From positions 1 through 10,598 of the forward strand of contig CAYJPT010000081.1 of the NCBI GenBank assembly GCA_964372165.1: DNA of 10,598 nucleotides, read 5' to 3'. Below the pieces are notes generated by a model that worked only from the letters and a program-made list of their open reading frames with translations, searched no databases and had not been told where the DNA came from. Origin of the DNA: CAYJAD01 sp964372165 (lineage in GTDB: Bacteria > Desulfobacterota > Desulfovibrionia > Desulfovibrionales > Desulfovibrionaceae). Position 1 is the stretch's first letter. Each line of letters opens with the position of its first letter. Positions 1 through 5,819 of this stretch are shown piece by piece. A program made the position numbers and the translations under genes.

Positions 1-175
1 CTGATTAAATCAATAAGTCAAAAGATATATTGTGTGTTTCCTTACAAAGTAGGCAATTGTGCCTACTTTGCACGCTAAATGAGAGCAAAAAACCACGTTT
101 TTTTGCGTCCCATGGGCGAATGAAGGCAGTGTGCCTTTCTGATTTATTCTGCTTGCAGAATTATTCAGCATTACC
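1..175 (-). mobile_element. MITE-like non-coding repeat, left copy (long form, cut by window start)
   Basis: This copy is inverted relative to the one at 887-996. Read on the minus strand it starts at 175 with GGTAATGCTGAATAA, which resembles the terminal repeat of the other copy. It continues through an imperfect hairpin (arms 139-152 and 155-168, 12 of 14 pairs) and ends at position 1 in CTGATTAAATCA. The final seven or so bases of the terminal repeat (GGAAACG in the other copy) would lie just outside the window. Aligned by hand over the shared 103 bases, the two copies agree at about 94. This copy has an additional 72-bp block (65-136) bounded by the direct repeat TGTGCCT (58-64 and 130-136). 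No convincing reading frame lies inside, so it looks like a non-autonomous element. Its family is not identified. Confidence 0.75.
45..70. repeat. 11-bp perfect palindrome inside the left MITE-like copy
   Basis: CAAAGTAGGCA (45-55) and TGCCTACTTTG (60-70) are perfect complements separated by ATTG, giving an 11-bp stem with a 4-base loop. Only the long left copy has both arms. In the right copy the equivalent of the second arm is missing because the 72-bp block is absent. No T-run follows on either side, so it does not look like a standard terminator. Confidence 0.8.
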
Positions 176-216
176 TTAAAGGCTATGTGATTATACAATA
201 TTTTAAATGCATAAGG

Positions 217-855
217 CTAAGCTTGCTGCATAGCTTTGCGTACCTTAGCAACTTGATCAACTATATCCACTGCGCCAACAAGTTCAGACACCAATGCACA
301 GCACTTTGCACCATGTTTTGTAACCTCAGCAATATTATGTTTTTTTATTCCACCAATAGCTACAAAGGGTAATTCTATATTATGTGCAACAAAGTCAAGG
401 TAATCATATCCAACAGGTGCACAAACATCTTCCTTGGTTTGTGTCGCAAAAATTGGCCCAACGCCAATATAATCTGCACCAAGCAATACTGCCTCACGTG
501 CTTGCTCAGGGTTATGTGTTGATAAACCTATAATCTTATTTGGACCCACCAAACGGCGAACCTCTGACACAGGCAAATCTTCTTGCCCAACATGCACTCC
601 ATCTGCATCAACTAATAAGGCAATATCCACATGGTCATTTACAATAAAACAAGCTCCGGCTTCTTTTGTAATAGCGCGCAACTGCTGACACTCACGTAGC
701 ATATCACCGGCTTTAAGTTTTTTTTCTCGATATTGTATAATCTTGACCTTAGCTTTGAGCAATGCATCAACAACTTCCACAACAGAACGCCCAAGACTTA
801 AGTTAGAGTCAGTAAGCGCGTATATATCAGTTTCATTAGGTAAAATGCGTGGCAT
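217..855 (-). CDS. thiE: Thiamine-phosphate synthase (ThiE)
   Basis: The 212-residue protein has the length and motifs of ThiE, a cytoplasmic TIM barrel that couples hydroxymethylpyrimidine diphosphate with thiazole phosphate to make thiamine monophosphate. Visible landmarks in order are IIQYREK (39-45), FIVNDHVDIAL (70-80, diphosphate and Mg2+ region), DADGVHVGQEDLP (83-95), GADYIGVGPIFATQTK (126-141, the family's GPIFxTxTK loop), FVAIGGI (164-170) and a C-terminal VSELVGAVD (189-197). The more usual text near the last motif is GVAVVSAI; here it reads CCALVSEL, a mild variation. ATG at 855 is preceded only by a weak AAAGAA-like ribosome site. No other thiamine gene and no recognisable TPP riboswitch lie nearby. 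Both flanks hold inverted copies of a MITE-like repeat, the right one ending 32 bases upstream of the start codon. The reading frame is intact. Confidence 0.95.
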   Translation of the reverse strand: MPRILPNETDIYALTDSNLSLGRSVVEVVDALLKAKVKIIQYREKKLKAGDMLRECQQLRAITKEAGACFIVNDHVDIALLVDADGVHVGQEDLPVSEVRRLVGPNKIIGLSTHNPEQAREAVLLGADYIGVGPIFATQTKEDVCAPVGYDYLDFVAHNIELPFVAIGGIKKHNIAEVTKHGAKCCALVSELVGAVDIVDQVAKVRKAMQQA

Positions 856-886
856 ATTATTTCTTTAAATAAAATTTTATACAAAT

Positions 887-996
887 GGAAATACTGATTT
901 ATTCTGCAAGCAGAATAAATCAGAAAGGCACAATTGCCTACTTTGTAAGGAAACACACAATATGTTTGTCGACTTGTTGATTTAATCAGCGTTTCC
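887..996 (+). mobile_element. MITE-like non-coding repeat, right copy (complete short form, 110 bp)
   Basis: The ends are imperfect terminal inverted repeats. The left end reads GGAAATACTGATTTATTC and the right end, on the minus strand, GGAAACGCTGATTAAATC; about 18 of the first 24 positions agree. The element is flanked by AAAT at 883-886 and AAAT at 997-1000, as expected of a 4-bp target-site duplication. It contains no reading frame. Next to the left end is a 14-bp perfect hairpin. It lies between the same-strand genes yfcE and thiE, inside the likely thiE upstream region. GG-starting ends with a 4-bp duplication are compatible with several DDE transposase families (IS5-like is one possibility), but no transposase is present here to settle it. 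Confidence 0.8.
894..923. repeat. 14-bp perfect hairpin within the right MITE-like copy
   Basis: CTGATTTATTCTGC (894-907) and GCAGAATAAATCAG (910-923) are perfect complements separated by AA. Allowing for a minimum loop, this folds as a 13-bp stem with a 4-base loop. The outer part of the left arm is also part of the element's terminal inverted repeat. No T-run follows in either direction, so a simple intrinsic terminator role is not supported. It would sit in any transcript running from yfcE into thiE. Confidence 0.85.
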
Positions 997-1037
997 AAAT
1001 AATTAATTTTTGCATTAAATGTAAAATTTAAGAGATT

Positions 1038-1589
1038 TTACAATGCAACTTTATGGCTCAAAAAACACTTGTCTTGCATATCCAAAACAGAAAATTCACC
1101 ATTGGCATAAAACCCATAGGTGCGTGGATAACCTTGTTTTGGCAAAGTTAAACTACCAGGGTTCCACCAATGTACATGCTTGTAATCTTCACCCCTAGGT
1201 ACATGCGTATGACCTGTAAGAATAACACTACCAGCTGGTAAATCAGCAAAATTTTGCTCATGAAAATCATATCTATGGCCATGTGATGCTAATATACGCA
1301 AGTTGTCGGCATAAATCCAACTTTGATCAACCAAGGGGAAAGACAGTAGGCTTTCATCTACTTCAGCATCACAATTTCCACGTAAGGCAACAATGCTTAC
1401 TCCAAGGTCGCCAAGTATAGCGGCAACATCTTTAGGAGTATACTCTGTAGGTAAAGGATTTCTTGGGCCATGATAAAGAAAGTCACCAAGCAAAACACAT
1501 AAGTCTGGTTTAAGTGTGTTAGTTTTTTCTTTTAAAAACTGCGCACTATCATGTGCACCATGTATGTCTGATGCTATGAGGATGCGCAT
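1038..1589 (-). CDS. yfcE: YfcE-like metallophosphoesterase
   Basis: This is a calcineurin-like phosphoesterase of 183 residues, almost the length of E. coli YfcE, a small Mn2+-dependent phosphodiesterase known mainly from activity on model substrates. The two-metal site is complete: SDIHG (7-11), GDFLYHG (35-41), GNCD (71-74), an SHGH segment (103-106), and GHTHVP (125-130). The stretch LYHGPRNPLPTEYTPKDVA after the second motif is characteristic of the YfcE subgroup. No signal peptide is seen, so it is probably cytoplasmic. Its ATG at 1589 lies inside the 3' end of the Trm112-family gene; the two overlap by 16 bases, implying co-transcription and probably coupled translation. The physiological substrate is unknown. 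A downstream AT-only inverted repeat (GTAAAAT at 1021-1027, ATTTTAC at 1035-1041) overlaps the stop codon but is too weak to call a terminator. Confidence 0.9.
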   Translation of the reverse strand: MRILIASDIHGAHDSAQFLKEKTNTLKPDLCVLLGDFLYHGPRNPLPTEYTPKDVAAILGDLGVSIVALRGNCDAEVDESLLSFPLVDQSWIYADNLRILASHGHRYDFHEQNFADLPAGSVILTGHTHVPRGEDYKHVHWWNPGSLTLPKQGYPRTYGFYANGEFSVLDMQDKCFLSHKVAL

Positions 1590-1774
1590 GCTTTGTCATC
1601 CTTGGTCAATGGTTTTGCCTCTTCAATAAGCATAATAGGTATATCATCACAAATGGGGTATATAAGTGCACAGGCGTCACAAATCAAACCTACATTTTCT
1701 TGTTTTTCTTGCTTAAGAGTGAGATCTCCATGACAACGTGGGCAAGCCAAAATATCTAAAAGTTGCTTATCCAT
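1574..1774 (-). CDS. Trm112/YcaR-family zinc-ribbon protein
   Basis: The 66-residue protein matches the Trm112 family (E. coli YcaR type). It opens with LLDILACPRCHGDL (5-18) and has a second CDAC pair (32-35) followed by YPICDDIPIML (39-49), the usual hydrophobic end of the fold. The four cysteines (CPRC and CDAC) would bind one zinc. Eukaryotic and archaeal Trm112 proteins are obligate partners that stabilise several tRNA, rRNA and protein methyltransferases. The bacterial proteins are less well understood, so a partner role here is only an inference. ATG at 1774 follows an AAGGAT ribosome site (1781-1786 on the complementary strand). It is the first gene of a two-gene unit with yfcE and has its own good promoter upstream. 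Confidence 0.88.
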   Translation of the reverse strand: MDKQLLDILACPRCHGDLTLKQEKQENVGLICDACALIYPICDDIPIMLIEEAKPLTKDDKACASS

Positions 1775-1784
1775 ATAAATTATC

Positions 1785-1851
1785 CTTATAAGTACATCCT
1801 TGATTGATCACATCACTTTCAATTCATATAAAAGCGTATATCTTATAAGTA
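1785..1851. repeat. Direct repeat of CTTATAAGTA upstream of the Trm112 gene
   Basis: CTTATAAGTA occurs at 1785-1794 and again at 1842-1851. Similarity extends on both sides (TATC before and ATCC after, with one-base offsets). The core CTTATAAG is itself a palindrome. The first copy abuts the ribosome-binding site of the Trm112 gene and the second overlaps the -10 element of its promoter. This could be a pair of operator sites or a short duplication. In such AT-rich DNA, chance is also possible. Confidence 0.45.
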
Positions 1852-1876
1852 TAATCCATATCACACATAATGGCAA
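1848..1876 (-). promoter_or_regulatory. Predicted sigma70-type promoter for the Trm112-yfcE unit
   Basis: On the minus strand TTGCCA (1876-1871) is separated by exactly 17 bases from TATACT (1853-1848). Each hexamer differs from the sigma70 consensus at one position. Transcription would start near 1841, leaving a leader of roughly 65 bases before the ATG at 1774. Nothing else in the divergent region fits as well on this strand. Confidence 0.65.
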
Positions 1877-1925
1877 TATTGCATAACTACTTATTTTGTA
1901 TGGAAAAATTACAAAAAACTAATCT

Positions 1926-1954
1926 TTGTCAAGCGTGCATATTTTTGCTAAACT
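1926..1954 (+). promoter_or_regulatory. Predicted sigma70-type promoter for the PHP-U32 genes
   Basis: TTGTCA (1926-1931) and TAAACT (1949-1954) are separated by 17 bases, with an extended -10 TGC directly before the second hexamer. The start of transcription would be near 1961, just upstream of AAAGGA (1964-1969) and the ATG at 1977. The TTG of the -35 box is in frame with the gene, which explains why an automatic call could start there. As promoter DNA it should not be translated. Confidence 0.65.
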
Positions 1955-1976
1955 AAAAAAATTAAAGGAAAATATT

Positions 1977-2837
1977 ATGCAATATATTGATTTACATACT
2001 CATACTTGTGCATCTGACGGAAGTGACACGCCTAGTGAGTTAGTAAAAAAAGCTGCAAAGCTTGGCCTTTGTGCCATAGCTGTTACTGATCATGACACTC
2101 TTTCCGGCCTTGATGAAGCCACCGAGCAAGGAAAGATTAGTAATATTGAAGTTATAAGAGGATGTGAACTTTCTGTTGATTCTGAATGCGGCGAGATACA
2201 TATTCTTGGGCTATGGGTAGCCAAACATGCGCCTGAGCTTCAACAAGCCTTTGAAATGCTACAAGCTTACCGTTCAAAACGTAATAAAATTATAGTGGAC
2301 AGATTAAAGACTATGGGTCTTGATATTGACTATGAATATGTATTAAGTATTGCCGGCGGCGATGCAGTAGGGCGACCACATATTGCTGCAGCCCTTATGA
2401 AAAAGGGTTACGTTGCATCTGTGCGCGATGCTTTTGCAACTTACCTTGGGTCGCACGGCAAAGCTTATGAGCCAAAAAAAACTTTGAATGTGCATGAAGC
2501 CATGCGTTTATTAAACGCTTCAGGGGCAAGCATTTGCCTTGCACATCCGGGGTTAATAAATTGCACCGAAGCATGGCTTTCAGATTTAGTACACAAATTA
2601 AAAGATTTAGGCTTGTCTTCCATTGAAGTTTATCATAGTTCACATACTGATGCTGTTCAAAGCATGTGCTTAAAACTTGCAAAAAAATATGATTTGGACA
2701 TTTCAGGTGGCTCTGACTATCACGGAAGTGCTAAGCCACAAATCCATTTGGGTGTTGGTAAAGGAAACCTACGCATTGGTATAGACATTTTAAACACTTT
2801 GAAGCAAAGCCGTATTAATAAAGGTTTGGCAATTTAA
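1977..2837 (+). CDS. PHP-domain phosphoesterase, Rnm/TrpH/YciV type
   Basis: The 286-residue protein matches the YciV/TrpH family (E. coli length about 293). That family hydrolyses 3',5'-nucleoside bisphosphates and, as RNase AM (Rnm) in E. coli, trims 5' ends of rRNA precursors. The trinuclear metal-site motifs are all visible: DLHTHT (5-10), SDG (13-15), VTDHDTLSG (36-44), GCELS (62-66), IHILG (74-78), GRPHIA (132-137), LAHPG (188-192), EVYH (217-220) and SGGSDYHG (243-250). The start at 1977 is chosen because AAAGGA lies 7 bases upstream and because a promoter occupies the extra 17 upstream codons back to a TTG at 1926. It is followed after 13 bases by the U32 gene, so the two are probably co-transcribed. 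The exact substrate in this organism is inferred from family membership. Confidence 0.9.
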   Translation: MQYIDLHTHTCASDGSDTPSELVKKAAKLGLCAIAVTDHDTLSGLDEATEQGKISNIEVIRGCELSVDSECGEIHILGLWVAKHAPELQQAFEMLQAYRSKRNKIIVDRLKTMGLDIDYEYVLSIAGGDAVGRPHIAAALMKKGYVASVRDAFATYLGSHGKAYEPKKTLNVHEAMRLLNASGASICLAHPGLINCTEAWLSDLVHKLKDLGLSSIEVYHSSHTDAVQSMCLKLAKKYDLDISGGSDYHGSAKPQIHLGVGKGNLRIGIDILNTLKQSRINKGLAI

Positions 2838-2850
2838 CTTATTATAAAAA

Positions 2851-4113
2851 ATGAAATCTTCAGCTAATGATATCTCCCTGCCAGAATTATTGGCTCCGGC
2901 AGGAGCAATAGAGCAATTGGAAGCCGCTATCCTTTATGGTGCTGATGCTGTCTACCTTGGTGGTACAGCATCACTTAGAGCTGCACGTAATTTTGACCAT
3001 GATAATTTAGCCCTTGCAAGAAAACTCACCCGTGCTGCCAATGTGCAATTATATTTTTGTTGTAATGCTTTTCCTCGGCAAGGGCATTGGGCAAATGCCA
3101 TAAAAAATTTAGAAGAGGGAGCAAATGCTGAAGTTGATGCTTTTATTATTGCCGATCCCGGTGTTTTATATTTAGCAAAAAAGCATTTTCCTCAAATTCC
3201 TGTTCATATTTCAACCCAAGCCAATACATGCAATGAAGGCAGCGTGCAATTTTGGCACGATCAAGGTGCTACACGTGTTAACACCGCCCGTGAATTAAGT
3301 TACAGAGAAATTCGCTCCATAAAAAAATCCTGCCCACAAATGGAGCTTGAGTGCTTTGTACATGGTGCACAATGTCTTGCAATTTCAGGGCAATGTCTTT
3401 TGTCAGCTTGGTTAAATAATCGCCCTGCAAATGAAGGGCAATGTACGCAGCCATGTAGGTTTCAATATCGCCCCATGCCCAATCAAAGCCTGATATTAGA
3501 GGAATCCAAACGACCAGACCATCCACTATGGCAAGTCAGTCAAGGTGACGAGGGTTATTCTGCCGTGTGGTCACCGGAGGATTTATGCTTACTTAATTTT
3601 GTTCCTTGGTTTGTGCGTCAAGGTATTAGTGCTTTAAAAATTGAAGGACGCATGCGTAGTGGTGGGTATGTTGCCCATGCTGTTAATGTTTACCGCCATG
3701 CCTTGGACCTTTGCGCACAAGGTATAAGTAAAGCTAATTGGCGCAAGGCTTATATATCAATGCTTGGTGAGCTTGAATTATGCGCTGTGCGTGCCTTGGG
3801 CTCAGGTTTTTTTATACCTAATCATCAAGTATTTGCACCACAACCGCCACGAGGTGCAAAATCCTCTGTGCTTGCACGCATAGGTGAAGAAGAGCGACAA
3901 GGTGTATGGCGTGTAAATGTGCGTAGCAAATGGGATACTACATTGCCTATACGAATCATGCTTCCAGGTGCTAAGCATCTGATTATTAAAGCTAAAGATT
4001 ATAAAATTGAAAACCATAAAAAAGCTTTATGTGATGTTGTACACTCAGGAACTGAGGCCAGATTTTTTTGTTCAATTGATAGTATTCCATTGGGCGCATA
4101 CATCGAAAGCTAA
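2851..4113 (+). CDS. Peptidase U32-family protein, probable TrhP/RlhA-like RNA hydroxylation protein
   Basis: The protein has 420 residues. It opens with LPELLAPAGAIEQLEAAI (10-27), the usual start of the U32 barrel, and carries the family signature ECFVHGAQCLAISGQCLLS (167-185), then NEGQCTQPCRF (194-204). Cysteines 175, 182, 198 and 246 have spacing close to the four Fe-S ligands known from UbiU-type members, so a 4Fe-4S cluster is likely. KIEGRMRSGGYVAHAVNVYRHALD (263-286) is the second conserved block. A C-terminal beta domain (about 338-420) resembles that of the longer TrhP subgroup. Despite the name, characterised relatives hydroxylate RNA (TrhP at tRNA U34, RlhA at 23S rRNA) or ubiquinone precursors (UbiU/V), and some are annotated as collagenases. 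Length argues for TrhP over the longer RlhA or shorter UbiU. No clear ribosome site precedes the ATG, so coupling to the upstream PHP gene is plausible. Confidence 0.85.
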   Translation: MKSSANDISLPELLAPAGAIEQLEAAILYGADAVYLGGTASLRAARNFDHDNLALARKLTRAANVQLYFCCNAFPRQGHWANAIKNLEEGANAEVDAFIIADPGVLYLAKKHFPQIPVHISTQANTCNEGSVQFWHDQGATRVNTARELSYREIRSIKKSCPQMELECFVHGAQCLAISGQCLLSAWLNNRPANEGQCTQPCRFQYRPMPNQSLILEESKRPDHPLWQVSQGDEGYSAVWSPEDLCLLNFVPWFVRQGISALKIEGRMRSGGYVAHAVNVYRHALDLCAQGISKANWRKAYISMLGELELCAVRALGSGFFIPNHQVFAPQPPRGAKSSVLARIGEEERQGVWRVNVRSKWDTTLPIRIMLPGAKHLIIKAKDYKIENHKKALCDVVHSGTEARFFCSIDSIPLGAYIES

Positions 4114-4203
4114 TTTATCTTGTAATATCAAGTTTTTATCTAAATTTAATCTGTTATTGCTTTTTATTGCACATTAACATAATGTCTGATTTTATTTTTA
4201 CTT

Positions 4204-4208
4204 AGGAG
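4204..4208 (+). promoter_or_regulatory. Ribosome binding site deciding the lysS start
   Basis: AGGAG lies 7 bases before GTG at 4216 but only 4 bases before an in-frame TTG at 4213. The next in-frame ATG (4297) has no ribosome site. The GTG is therefore preferred. The 99-base gap before it (4114-4212) has only a weak hairpin (CTTG at 4119-4122 with CAAG at 4129-4132, then TTTTT) and a poor promoter-like pair (TTATTG at 4154, CATAAT at 4178). Confidence 0.75.
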
Positions 4209-4215
4209 AACTTTG

Positions 4216-5805
4216 GTGGAACATAGGGAGCAACAACAAAAGCGTAAGCCTGTTAAGATTGCGAGTAAGTCACCGCATGTAGCGTACTTTACTCCAATGC
4301 TAGAGAGCTTTGCTGCGCGTGATGACCTTAATGAGGTTGTCAAAAATCGTGTAGTAAAGTCTTGTGACCTTTTAGACAAGGAGGTTGCCCTATTTCCCAA
4401 CAACTTTAAGAAAACGCATAGCATACACCCTATAGTTGCTGAGTATGAGGGCTATGACGCAAGTGCCCTTGAGCAATTGGCAAAGGAAACAAAATTCGCC
4501 ATTGCCGGTCGCATTATGGCTTTACGCTCTTTTGGTAAGGCAACATTTTTTCACCTTATGGATCAAAGCGGGCGCATGCAATGTTATGCTGTTAAAGAAG
4601 ACCTAGGTGAGTTGTACGCTATTTTTAAAAAATTTGATATTGGCGATATTGTTGGCGTTGAGGGCACTCTTTTTCACACCCAAACAGGTGAATTGACTTT
4701 ATACTGTCAAAATGTGCGTCTTCTTGCACGTTCCATGCGTCCTTTACCAGAAAAGTATCATGGCTTAAAGGATATGGAAACACGCTACCGCCAGCGTTAT
4801 GTTGACTTAATTGTTACGCCCAAAGCTCGTGATATTTTCCAAAAGCGCAGTCAAATTGTTAGAGAGTTTCGCCGTTTTATGGAAGACAAGGGCTTTTTAG
4901 AAGTCGAAACACCCATGATGCAACCGGTTGCCGGTGGTGCTGCTGCTAAGCCTTTTATTACGCATCATAATGCTTTAGATATGCAACTTTATATGCGTAT
5001 TGCGCCGGAATTATACCTCAAGCGTCTTTTAGTCGGTGGATTTGAAAAAGTATTTGAAATCAATCGTAATTTCCGTAATGAAGGTATATCAACACGCCAT
5101 AATCCAGAATTTACCATGTGTGAATTTTACTGGGCCTATGCTACATACGAAAATTTAATGGATCTTACTGAAGAATTGTATGCATATCTGGCTGAAAAGG
5201 TTTGCGGAAGTACACAAATTACATATCAAGAGCAAGCAATAGACCTCACCCCAGGCACGTGGAAGCGTATTACTTTTTATGACTCTTTGGAATGTATTGG
5301 AGGGCATAGCCCAACCTTTTACAATGATGCAGACAAGGTACGCCAATATTTGCGTGACCGTGGTGAAAAAGTCCTCAAGGATGAGAGCATTGTTAAAATG
5401 CATACCAGATTGTTTGACCTTGATGTAGAGCCAAAATTAATTCAGCCGCATTTTATATATCACTACCCGACTGAAATTTCACCGTTATCTCGTCGAAATG
5501 ACGATAACCCTGATGTTACAGATCGCTTTGAGTTGTTTATTACCGGGCGAGAAATGGCTAATGCTTTTTCTGAACTAAATGACCCTATGGACCAACGCTC
5601 ACGTTTTGAAGATCAAGTACGTGAAAAAGAAGCTGGTGATGAAGAAGCTTGCTCTATGGATGAAGATTATTTGCGCGCTTTAGAGTACGCTATGCCTCCG
5701 GCTGCTGGCGAGGGAGTAGGTATTGATAGGCTTGTCATGTTATTGACTGATAGCCACTCCATACGTGAAGTTATACTCTTCCCGTTGCTTAAGCCTGAAG
5801 TGTAG
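4216..5805 (+). CDS. lysS: Lysyl-tRNA synthetase, class II
   Basis: LysS charges tRNA-Lys with lysine in the cytoplasm. The protein is 529 residues from the GTG start. It has an N-terminal OB-fold anticodon-binding domain (about 94-175, beginning FAIAGRIMALRSFGKATFF) and a class II catalytic core. Motif 1 is near 218 (FRRFMEDKGFLEVETPMM). Motif 2 is FRNEGISTRHNPEFTMCEFY (286-305). Motif 3 is GEGVGIDRLVMLLTDS (498-513), with the usual ending REVILFPLLKPE. The family-typical region begins about residue 28 (MLESFAARDDLNEVVKNR), so roughly 27 basic, polar residues (EHREQQQKRKPVK...) form an N-terminal extension. That extension depends on the start choice; the strong AGGAG site supports it. The gene ends 14 bases before the Lol permease and probably leads that operon. 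Confidence 0.95.
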   Translation: MEHREQQQKRKPVKIASKSPHVAYFTPMLESFAARDDLNEVVKNRVVKSCDLLDKEVALFPNNFKKTHSIHPIVAEYEGYDASALEQLAKETKFAIAGRIMALRSFGKATFFHLMDQSGRMQCYAVKEDLGELYAIFKKFDIGDIVGVEGTLFHTQTGELTLYCQNVRLLARSMRPLPEKYHGLKDMETRYRQRYVDLIVTPKARDIFQKRSQIVREFRRFMEDKGFLEVETPMMQPVAGGAAAKPFITHHNALDMQLYMRIAPELYLKRLLVGGFEKVFEINRNFRNEGISTRHNPEFTMCEFYWAYATYENLMDLTEELYAYLAEKVCGSTQITYQEQAIDLTPGTWKRITFYDSLECIGGHSPTFYNDADKVRQYLRDRGEKVLKDESIVKMHTRLFDLDVEPKLIQPHFIYHYPTEISPLSRRNDDNPDVTDRFELFITGREMANAFSELNDPMDQRSRFEDQVREKEAGDEEACSMDEDYLRALEYAMPPAAGEGVGIDRLVMLLTDSHSIREVILFPLLKPEV

Positions 5806-5819
5806 GTTTGCAAAGTAAG

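Noticed and set aside
10..198. Small minus-strand open frame across the left repeat
   Set aside because: It is made almost entirely of the non-coding repeat, it is not preserved in the right copy (which lacks 72 bases), and the peptide resembles nothing.
1..996. CRISPR array or phage attachment sites
   Set aside because: The repeats are two inverted units with terminal inverted repeats, not regularly spaced direct repeats, and no integrase or cas gene is present.
856..1037. TPP riboswitch upstream of thiE
   Set aside because: The conserved CTGAGA and ACCTGATCTGG-type boxes are absent; the hairpins seen belong to the inserted repeat.
1801..1816. FNR/CRP-like site in TGATTGATCACATCA
   Set aside because: Half-sites are present but the spacing does not fit TTGAT-N4-ATCAA or TGTGA-N6-TCACA.
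1926..1976. TTG-initiated 17-residue extension of the PHP protein
   Set aside because: The TTG is the first half of a good -35 box, no ribosome site precedes it, and ATG 1977 has AAAGGA at the right distance.
4119..4137. Possible terminator between the U32 gene and lysS
   Set aside because: The stem is only 4 bp (CTTG with CAAG) before TTTTT; too weak to call without expression data.
4154..4183. Possible lysS promoter (TTATTG, 18 bases, CATAAT)
   Set aside because: The -35 match is poor and similar pairs are expected by chance in AT-rich DNA; a promoter is likely in this gap but cannot be placed.
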